This document shows positions 51,738-60,876 of a stretch of DNA of 64,000 nucleotides, in pieces. How positions within the stretch are numbered: position 1 is the stretch's first letter; every line of letters starts with the position of its first letter. Origin of the DNA: Onthophagus taurus (lineage: Eukaryota > Arthropoda > Insecta > Coleoptera > Scarabaeidae); NCBI RefSeq assembly GCF_036711975.1, contig NC_091976.1:5828001-5892000 (forward strand), given 5' to 3'. The notes under the pieces are model-generated. The model made no database searches, was not told the origin of the DNA, and worked only from the letters and a program-made list of their open reading frames with translations. Both the position numbers and the translations under genes were made by a program.

Positions 51738-53500
51738 CTATATTATACTGTCGAGTCCTGGACCATATGACGGTTCTTCCTCTTCATCTCTAGGGGTCTT
51801 CAATTTCTTAATTTTTTCATTGACCTTTTCCATGCGATCCTCAGCAGCTTTAATCCGGTTAAAGTTACGGTCGGTGCAGTAAGAATAGAGGGTTGATCCA
51901 ATTTTGATGCCCAGTAAGTCCATTATGTTTAAGGTTGCCAGTGCACCTTCATTAAATGTTATTGCTGAAATATATAAAGCTGTTTCAACAATAACTGAAC
52001 AAGTAGAATTAGATTTCGGTGCGATTTGCCACACTAAAGCATTAAAGCTCTCGTTATTATTTTGGGTGAATCCACCAACACATCTTTCTAATAATCGAGA
52101 GTCCGAGAGGTCTTAAATAATAAATTGGTAATAATAGTTCGGCAATATCTTCAGGAAGTGGTGGTTTCTCAATAAACGACTCCAAGCTGTTTGTCGATAC
52201 AGCTTTTTGAAACTTACAACAAGAATCGGCTCCTTCAGGGCAGAGAAAATGTTGGGGATTTTCAGATGACGAGAATTTATGGTAAAACGTTTGCCAAATA
52301 GCATTATACATGTCGTCAATATTTGTCACATTGCGACGTATTGCTAAACCATAGTATTTAGTTAACTCATTAATTAATTTATGTGTTAATCGACCTTTCC
52401 CACCCAAAGTTTTTCCTGCCGTAGTTCGTTGTTTTTTGATAGCCCTGAGTCGGCTCCCCTTTCTTTTTTGGACAGGGTTGGTACATTCTTTTTTAACGAT
52501 CATTACATCTCCGTATGGTTTTGCATCGCAAATATTTTTATACGTTTTTGTATCACCATCTCCAATGTAATTTATATATTTCACGTTATGTAAAGATTCA
52601 GATCTTTGAAACATTTCTTTTATTCCTTCGACCTCCATTTGACCCGATGAATTATTGTGATTTATTCTACACACTTCAGAATGCTTCTGTAACCAGTCAT
52701 CATGTTCAATAGTACCTTTCTGTGGATTCATTTGTGCACATGATTTACAGAAGCTTGATCTCATTGTAACGTCCACAATTTTTCCAGTGTAGTAACCAAT
52801 TACAGAAGAAATACCAAATAAAGATTTATATCCTCGTTTCTTCCAGCTTCCATCTCCAGATAACGAAATTCCCGGAATAATTTCGGAGTTCAATTGTTTT
52901 GAGGTTTCTTCCACTTCTTCTTTTGCAGCTTTGCTCAGAACAATATCGCAACAAGTTTTTGCTGCATCCCTGATCTGTTTCACTACACGATCGTAAAAAC
53001 TGTGAAACATTGGCCGTGGTAAATCCATCAAGGCACAAAATCTTTGCGCACCGACTAACCCAACACCAATTAGCCTTATAGCAAAGATAAAACGACGATT
53101 TATTTCATACGCATTATCAATGAGAGGGCATGAATCAATTGAAACTGGATCACATTTTCCACAGCTCACAACAAGCTTGAAACCTAGTCCTCTGACACTT
53201 CGTTCAGTAAAATTAATATCTCCACCGCATTTTTTTACACGATATATAATTACTAAGCACTGCAAAAACACTAAAAAAGTTCAAAATTTTATAATTAATA
53301 TTTAAATTCACATCACATTCAGTGTCTTGCGAAATTTTTCTTTTTGAAGAACTCACACGCCGTTTGGAACCGATATCTTCATTTTTTTCTATTTCGTATC
53401 TATTGCGCGGCCGATTAAGTTTTCTCCCGTTTCTGGATGGTCTACTTTTACAGCTTTTATAACTCTTACTACTTTTACGATCCATTTTTTGATACAACAC
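51738..53500 (-). pseudogene. Mutator-like transposase, frameshifted
   Basis: Three minus frames form one protein. 53500-53213 gives a basic N-terminus (MDRKSSKSYKSCKSRPSRNG, then RKISQDTECDVN). 53271-52057 gives the core, with GGDINFTERSVRGLGFKLVV, a CX2C pair, SLSGDGSWKKRGYKSLFGIS with a likely first catalytic Asp, and YINYIGDGDTKTY with a second. After a frameshift near 52085 the last frame (to 51738) follows RCVGGFTQNNNESFNALVW, whose Glu may be the third, and ends in a charged tail. I recognise a Mutator-like transposase domain found in many insect repeats. Two frameshifts suggest a recently dead copy. No inverted ends were identified. Confidence 0.7.
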
Positions 53501-53736
53501 AAAATATTTTTAAAAATAAGTTAAAATCAGAGAAGCCACGTGCGCTCACTAAGAAACTTCAGAAATGACTGTGCGTCTATCGAACTTCTAGGTACGCAAA
53601 ACGATAGAAAGAGCTATTATATTGTGAACCTTGTACAAACTTGTACAAACTCGCTTTATATAACAAAAGAAATTCGAAGAAAAACCCTATTCTCATTGGG
53701 ACGCCAAGCGAAAAACGGTCGGTCTACCTGCTCTCA

Positions 53737-53963
53737 CTAACATGACTGTAACTCAGGCAATTTTTGAAATTTAAACCTGAAATTTTGTACACATATTTTT
53801 AAATATATACTATCACGATCGGACTGATAAAATAGGATGTTGATCTTTTTATTATCTGTTGATCTATTAATTAATTCTTGGAAAACATCTGGTGGGATGC
53901 TGTTAATAACCCTTTCAATTTCTTCCTTCAATTGGTGTATTATTTGTGGTTTGCTCGCGTACA
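53737..53963 (-). pseudogene. mariner transposase C-terminal fragment fused to LINE sequence
   Basis: From about 53963 downwards the minus frame reads VYASKPQIIHQLKEEIERVI, matching the C-terminal part of mariner-type transposases. The frame comes in without a break from the LINE ORF2 (54342-53964), so the two are joined by a deletion or insertion. Confidence 0.6.
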
Positions 53964-54602
53964 CTTTTGATTTCACAATGGTGGTATCATGTTGTGGGCT
54001 ACCATCATACTCTGCAATACCTACTCGCCGGTCCGAGTCTGAGGCCTGAACCCTTTTAAGACGAGAGACTTCGTTTCCAAAGGTGACGTCTTCGCAGAAT
54101 CTCCTCCACGACCCTCTCTTCTTTCGACGAACACTTTTTTTAAACTCCGATAGTTTGCCTTTGTAGCAGTTCCAATCAGAATCTAATCTCGAGCTTTTGG
54201 CTTTATTGAAGGTTGCTCTGACCTCCCTCTTAAGGTCGCTGAGCTCAGTGCACCACCACAGAGTGGCACGTCCTGAATCAGCTTCCAGAGGGAGTGGACA
54301 AGCCTTTGTACACGCAATTGTCAGGGAATCTGTCAAGACCAATGATCGTTCCTCAACATCCTGATAACACCGATTTGAACTTGTTCACGTCAGTGTTCCT
54401 GGGGTTCCGCTTCAGGCTTTTCCCGATTTAGCGTCCTCTGCCAGACTCATCAACTCCTCAACTCCTCAGAAGTGGCCTGGCCCTCGAACGGAAGGTAAAC
54501 TGAAGCCAATGTGATATCCGTATCGCTACGATTGACGGTACAACGAATTCTAACAGTCGTTACGTCCCCTCCTGTATGCAGTGGCAGCAGAAAGGCTTGG
54601 AC

Positions 54603-56642
54603 ACAGTATAAACATAAGCAGTAGTTTCACATCGTGTCGGCGCTTTGAGTTATGTGCCGAAAACCGATCTTTGCGCAAGGTTACGCGCAGTAGTGTGGAC
54701 GGTGGTTTAAATTGTAACTAAAATTTAATTTCAAACGATTAATTTATTATACACATTATTTTATTTTGATAATTACGCTTATATCGTAACTTTATGATTT
54801 TCTTAATTGTAAATCTCAATTATTATTAAATTGATGTTAAATTATATTCTGATTACTAAATTGGTTATTAGAAGTCGAAATTTTTAGTTGAAAAAAATCT
54901 ATTAAATAATTTAAATCAAAAAAATATTCAGTTTTAAAATATTGTAGATATTAAACATTATTCAGACATTATAATAACAGAAATGTTTATTCTAAATATA
55001 TATATTACAAATGTTTTAGAATTACAATTTTTTAGTTTTTACTACTACTTCCTTGACTTTTTAAATTTCTATTAACAAATTTTAGGGTAAAATATAATCT
55101 AATTCTTACAAGAAAGGTTAATAAATAATTAATAGGAAAATTGGGACATGGTGGTTCAAATTGTAATAAAATCAGTTGGGACTTTATTTGTGACCCTACA
55201 CAATTACTTATGGCCACTTGAGGAAAAATGTCACAAAATTTTGCTTCCAATATTTTAATGTAATGTATAAAATTTTCTGATGGCATAAACAAATTACCAA
55301 ATTGGTCATTTTCTTTATTAGTATACGCCTTAAAATATGAGAACATGGTGCTATTTTTTAATTGAATATTTTCATGCCCATAAACCTGACAAACTTGACA
55401 AGAATGTTTTACTAAACATTTTTTAATAATGTATCCAGCAATATATGTCAAGGCATTTTCTTGTGGTAGTTCGATCTTGTGATAATCACTGGAATCAATA
55501 GCCAACACTTTGGTAAAAACCGATTCCTTTGGCATCAAAATATTTGTGTTTCTTGATATTTGTTGGGGTTTTAAATTCATTAAAACCACATCTAAATCTT
55601 CTATGCAATTAGCTTTCTCGGCAAATTGGAAAAAATTTAAACAAAATAATTTTTTAAAAGCCCTGTTAAACTGGATAGGCGTTGGATTTATCGAATTGCC
55701 ACCTTGTTGACGAACTGACCCAAAAAAGTTTTCCAGGGCATCCTGATTAAGACGCCTAGTCCGTAAATGGTTGATTCCCTTCTGTTTTGTTATGGTCCAT
55801 AACTCCTTTATCGAATTTATGGTAATTTGCCAGCCATTTATAAAATTCATTCGATTTGTTACATTGATGCCATTATTTAACACTTTAAGATTTTTAAAAT
55901 ATTCTACCATATCATTTAAGATTTTAATTTGATCAGCATTTGCTGTGAACGGTCTGTTATAAATTTTTGGACTGTTGAATGTCTGAGAATTTAAAATATC
56001 AAATAAATTGTCCATTCTGGAAATGAAAGCTGCTGTGGCCATTGCATCTCCAGTGAAATAATTCAGCGCGATGTAAGTATTTAATCCAGCAGCAACAGAT
56101 GCACTGAATATTTGCGCTGCCAATTTCACACGCATTTTTTGGAAATTATTTGGATTAATATGTTCATTCGTGAGCCGTGGAGCCTGTCTAAATGTCTGTT
56201 GCTTATCTTGATTGTAGAACCTCTCAACATATTTTTTATCAGTAACTCCTTCTTCAACAACAAAATTATATTTAAAAAAGTTGTTCCTTGTAGATTTTAA
56301 CAGGTGAGGGGTATCAAATATATAAAACACTTTCTTGCCATTTACTTCAAAAAAAATTACTAAATTTAATTTAAATTAAATTCAAATATTAAAATTAAAT
56401 TTACTTTTGAATTTTTAATGGTTTACTCTGTTTGCGATGTTACTATAAATAATTTAATATTTATTTTAATAATTATTTTCCATGTTCCATAGGTATTTTT
56501 AGGTTAGTTCTGTTTGATTTGTTGTCAACAAACCGTTAATTCATATTTTTACCGTTCATGCGATACTGCGCACAACTATGCGCAAGGAACGTTTTACATC
56601 CAGCGTTTAGCGAGGTGAAACTATTGCTTATGTTTATACTGT
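54603..56642 (-). mobile_element. P-type DNA transposon, internally deleted, with target duplication
   Basis: The terminal inverted repeats are ACAGTATAAACATAAGCA (54603) and its inverse ending GTTTATACTGT (56642). GGCTTGGAC occurs on both sides (54594-54602 and 56643-56651), an 8-9 bp target duplication as expected for P elements. It is inserted in the endonuclease region of a LINE. The element is 2040 bp and carries only the C-terminal two-thirds of a transposase. Confidence 0.93.
55032..56330 (-). CDS. P-type transposase, N-terminally truncated (432 aa)
   Basis: The frame begins MFYIFDTPHLLKSTRNNFFK, preceded in frame by EVNGKK, so the ATG is internal to the original protein. It continues MRVKLAAQIFSASVAAGLNT, FISRMDNLFDILNSQ, LRTRRLNQDALENFFGSVRQ and a CX2C block (CQVCQVYGHEN). 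These are typical of the RNase H-like and C-terminal regions of P-element transposases. The THAP domain and first catalytic region are missing, so the copy is non-autonomous, although the remaining frame is uninterrupted. Confidence 0.85.
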   Translation of the reverse strand: MFYIFDTPHLLKSTRNNFFKYNFVVEEGVTDKKYVERFYNQDKQQTFRQAPRLTNEHINPNNFQKMRVKLAAQIFSASVAAGLNTYIALNYFTGDAMATAAFISRMDNLFDILNSQTFNSPKIYNRPFTANADQIKILNDMVEYFKNLKVLNNGINVTNRMNFINGWQITINSIKELWTITKQKGINHLRTRRLNQDALENFFGSVRQQGGNSINPTPIQFNRAFKKLFCLNFFQFAEKANCIEDLDVVLMNLKPQQISRNTNILMPKESVFTKVLAIDSSDYHKIELPQENALTYIAGYIIKKCLVKHSCQVCQVYGHENIQLKNSTMFSYFKAYTNKENDQFGNLFMPSENFIHYIKILEAKFCDIFPQVAISNCVGSQIKSQLILLQFEPPCPNFPINYLLTFLVRIRLYFTLKFVNRNLKSQGSSSKN

Positions 56643-57719
56643 GGCTTGGACGTGTCTAAGCACGTAAATGGCTGTTCTTATTTTGTCACTACCAAGACAG
56701 CTGAAAAGAGAGCCTTTAAGTCCACTGAATCCTCGAACGCCGGATTTAAAACTCCAAAGTTCTTGGATCAGTGCTATCGCGTTAGTATTCATATCTAAGT
56801 GACGACAGAGGGTGGCAGTTGCAGCCCTGTTGTGATGCAGGTTGCACTGAACCACCCTCAATTCGTTCCCAGAAGTTAATACACCACCTTCGCAAGGATC
56901 CATTACTTTGGTGGGATGGTAACCGTAGCCGAAGCTATTTTACGAGGGGGCGTTTCCAAAATGGATTCGTCTAGCACCTCTGACGAAGCCTGGGGTCTTC
57001 GGGTCGTCATCTAGGTTGGCGAGAGTAGCCTCGTCCACCTCTTCGGGTGGAGGCACCTTTGTTTCCATCCTTATCCCCTCTGCCTCTTTAAAACTCGTTC
57101 TCGGACCCTTACTAGCCGTTTTACCCTGCGCAGGTTCCTGCCTCTTTCTCTTGGATTTCCTCAAAGAGGGTTCCGTGGAAGTGGCGGATCTCTACCGCTT
57201 AGGTTGCCCTCAACCTGTCCCTGGGTGCGAGCGTCAACCTTCCCGCTATGTTGCGGTTGGTGATCCCTGCTCCCCGTCGGTGGCTTGTAGGGGGTCCACC
57301 AACTGGACCCTTCAGCGGAGTTTCGGACAGGGGCTATTTTCCTCGCCTTTCTTCTCCTTTTGGCTTCCGACCCCGGCACCCTATGCTTGTGTCGCCGATG
57401 GTGGATTTCAGTGAAGCCCTGCCCATCGGACGGTCCAGCTATAGGGGTGGAGTCCGCCACCGGTGTCGAGGTTGCGCCATTATCGCTGATCCCTTTCGAT
57501 AGCTCAACGTTTCAACGCTTCGCGACCGACCTAACACAATGACAGGCGGCCCGCGTGGGGAAAGTGATAAAGGAACGTAATAAAACACGTTAACCAAAAA
57601 ACTGGGCCACTTAAAAATGTAAAAATGGCGTGTGAACACAGTTGTTCCGCCAGATGGCGTCAAAAAGGGGTATATATACATAGATGCCATGTTGAAGAAT
57701 TAAGAACTATGATGAAATT

Positions 57720-57811
57720 TTAACACGTTGACTGCCGTGTGTATCAAAACTGGTACACACTTCTGTAGTGTAGTAATGCGCGTGATATACCCGCGGCAGT
57801 TAACGTGTTAA
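57720..57811. mobile_element. 92-bp palindromic MITE
   Basis: TTAACACGTTGACTGCCG at the left pairs with CGGCAGTTAACGTGTTAA at the right. Flanks TGAAATTTT occur on both sides (57712-57720 and 57812-57820). The ends look piggyBac-like, but the flanking repeat is longer than TTAA, so the class is uncertain. Confidence 0.7.
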
Positions 57812-57828
57812 TGAAATTTTCAACTGTC

Positions 57829-59720
57829 TCATTCACAGTATTTGAGAAGTAACTTTTTGTTGCAAAGATTTTGATTTAAAGATCTCAAAGTGAGAAACTT
57901 GAAACCCTTATCCCTTAGAGAATCCCATAAGTACCTCACATTACTAATTGTTGCTAACAGTAGTTTGATTGTTGGAGGATTTCCTACACACTTACCACTG
58001 GACAAACATTTGATTTGTCTTAACTTTCTACTGGCAGCAACCCAAAATTGAAGATGTTGTGAGCTGCTAGTTAGCTTGCATGCTAAAGGTTTTGCAGAAG
58101 TAAATACAGAATTCAGCGAGTGAAATAGGTCGTTGATAAACTTTACAAATATCGCTGTTCCCGCAGCATCCATAACGGCTGCTTTCGACAGAATGTGGAG
58201 GAGGGAAGCAGTGGAGTTACTGAACACTTGCGCTGCAAGGTTTACTTTCATCTTTTGCCGATTGGTGGGGTTTACGTGAACATACGTAAGCTTGGTAGCT
58301 TTGAATATGCCACTATTCCCATCCAACGCGTACAGCCGATGAATGTCACTCCACTTAGCCGTTTTCCCTTCGAATACAATATCTTTGGTCATCAAATTAT
58401 TGCTCATGCTTTTCAGCATATGAGGGACATCAAAAAGATGAATAATTTGATGACCATCAATATTATATACGAATTGATCACCCTTCTTACCACATTCTGC
58501 TGAAAGGCTACGCAAGGCAGCTACATTCCAGGAGCCACCATCGCATACAGATGCTACGATGCGAAAATCCGTATGTTTATGAACGGCTCGTATAACTTCT
58601 TTGATCAGTGATTTTAATATATACTGATTCGCGGCTTTGTGGGTAAAATAGAAAGCAACAGGTTGCTTCCATTTTCTCGCCAAACCACGAATCATAAATA
58701 CCAAAACATGATCTGAAAGTTTTTGACTCCTTTCTGTTCCCACATCTACAAACCCTTCAACATGCCTTCAACATTATTTTCAGTTACCTTCAAATTCAAA
58801 TTCTTTCCAGTGTCCATCTCATTAAACATAAGTGTGCAGAAACGGTCACGGAGAGCCATTTTAGTTGAAACACTCTTCAGATAGGTAAGTAAATTTAGGT
58901 TGATTCCGCTGGTCAGTTAGAAAGTTGCAAGGGATCGTCTTAATGTTCTTGTAGACGGTAGGCAAAAGATCTTTTGCAGGTATCGGTAGGAGCGGGGACC
59001 GTGTTTGAAAATGGAGAGAAATTGGGCTTTCTCTTCTAAGATATAACGGCGTTTTTTTTTTTTTTTGATACATGGAAATTTCGAAGGAGTGAAAGAATAA
59101 AAACACGGAGAGGTTTAGGTAGGGTATGTATTTGTTGGATATTGGTTAAGTTAGATGGGGAAAAGGGATTTAGATAATTTTTTTGGGATTGGGACAAATA
59201 CTGTATGCGCTTCCTCCGATAACGCAAGGCATTTTCCGCCTTCTTTAATCTCGTAAGCAGCTTCCGCTCCTTCGGGGTAACTTTACATGCTCGTGTTGTT
59301 CGATCTGAAAATGACATTAATACGAAATTGTATTTAATTACTAAATTGTACTTAATTAAATATTTACCTTTGCACTTCCTCGACTTAGGAGTCTCCAATT
59401 CAGAAGACATGCAGGGAATGGATTTACCGGATGGAGGATTGACAGGAGAATCGGGAATGTCTTCTAAATTTTCAACACGTCGAGGTAGTTGTTGTGCAGA
59501 CAACTTCTTTCGTGCTGGTGTTTGAAATTGGTTGGTCTCGAAGTGCCGCTCACACACACGAAACCTTCTCCCATGTAACTGACCATACGTACAGTCCACA
59601 AGATCCGGCCTCCCCATTCTTTCCAACCATTGCCGCCGCAGATCATCTGATCTTGGAAAGCAGAACAGTTGTCGATCTTTGGACGGCAGAACACACAACA
59701 CTGTAGATTAGGATTTATTA
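57829..59720 (-). pseudogene. P-type transposase pseudogene with THAP domain
   Basis: A splice-acceptor-like CTACAG at about 59708-59703 precedes the THAP domain in the frame 59701-59036: LFCFPRSDDLRRQWLERMG, RRFRVCERHFETNQFQT, LSAQQLPRRV. A basic coiled region follows. After breaks, the frame at 58743-57829 reads MGTERSQKLSDHVLVFMIRG, ASVCDGGSWNVAAL with a likely catalytic Asp, DVPHMLKSMSNN, MKVNLAAQVFSNS and LTLRSLNQN, where the expected DPLENFF is deleted. The 3' end is lost at the MITE. It is related to the 20.2-21.3 kb remnant. Confidence 0.8.
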
Positions 59721-60389
59721 AACATTTAAAATATAAATTTCTAAAATAATAAGCATTAAATAATACTTTTAGAACTTGTTAAGAACTTAACATCAAGATT
59801 TTTTTAGTTACTTAATTTATTTTACTTATTTAAATTTAATTATTACTATGTGAATATAACAACCAAAAAAAAGTTATTATTAATTGCTTATGTTGAATCT
59901 GGTTGAATTGTATGATTCTGGTCATGATTTATAAATTACAAGGTTAAGAACTTATACATAATTATTTGTTTAATAATTATTTCCTAATAAAAAAAATTAA
60001 TAAGATTTTAACTTTTCATTTATTTACAAACAAATAATATTTATTGTAACCCTATATTCTCTGGAGTAAATGAAGTGGCCTAACCATTTCAAAATATTTT
60101 ATTTATATAACCATTAATTACTCGAATTAGCTAAAAGCATAATCACATAAATCAATCATAAATCAATAAATCATAATCGCTAAAATCACATAAATTAAAT
60201 ATCTACTAATCTTTCTAAGTTAATTTTTATTATATTATGACCATGTGACGGGATTATAATTATATATTTGCTAGGATAATCTTATACTTACTGCGATTGC
60301 AGGCATGATTACACACAGATATATAATTATAGACAGTGATATAATATATGTAAACGTAGTTTCACTAAAACTCACTAAAACTTCAGCTA
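59721..60389. other. AT-rich stretch, nothing recognised
   Basis: No frames or paired repeats of note. Confidence 0.45.
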
Positions 60390-60660
60390 AAACGAAGTGA
60401 AGTGAAGCACACGTCAAGCAAGAGCTATGACTAATACCGCCATGACGATTCTACGATTTCTTTTTCTTGATATTTATTCTCAAAAAGTCATATAAATACA
60501 GGATAATTACATATGTAATTTTTTTCTCATATATACATTACTTAGGTAACATATAACAATTTATAAAATAAGTGATTTAAAATTTCAATTATTAAACCTC
60601 GGGAAGGACGAACAATGCCGAAAGACCGACGGTAGCGCCACCCGTAGTTGCGACAGGGAA
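60390..60660 (-). repeat. Dispersed repeat, inverse copy of 12450-12740
   Basis: It contains GGACGAACAATGCCGAAAGA and GGTAGCGCCACC in inverse orientation to the 12.5 kb copy. Lengths and order match. Confidence 0.6.
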
Positions 60661-60876
60661 CTACATACTTGGATAAATTTATTCCTATGTCGTGTCACCC
60701 CCCTGACTCTGTTATACCTGTTGGTTATACATGCAAGGCTAAAACCATCATGCAAACCCTAAGGCAGCGATGCACAGACTTATTAAGACTAGGGGCCACT
60801 CGGGCAAATCATGAACTAATGGCGGGCCGGCAGAAGTATAGGTAATTAAAGACAATAAAGAATTGATAATAATGTA

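Larger units (their letters stand above)
53964..57640 (-). mobile_element. R1/LOA-like LINE, 3'-truncated and split by a P element
   Basis: The 5' region lies near 57640-57470. ORF1 is at 57460-56940 in two frames: Pro/Arg/Lys rich, with no intact knuckle. ORF2 starts at 56903 with ELRVVQCNLHHNRAATATLC, the endonuclease N-terminus, up to IRTAIYVLRHVQA at the P insertion. It resumes at 54593 as AFLLPLHTGGDVTTVRIR and TLASVYLPFEGQA, then ACPLPLEADSGRATLWWCTEL and KRGSWRRFCEDV. It stops before the reverse transcriptase, where mariner sequence begins. Confidence 0.75.

Noticed and set aside
57016-57542. Plus-strand frames of 60-132 codons in the GC-rich LINE ORF1 region
   Set aside because: They are opposite to the LINE ORF1 on minus and result from its low AT content.
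60648-60845. 65-codon frame starting MRQGTTYLDK
   Set aside because: It overlaps the end of a dispersed repeat and has no recognisable feature.
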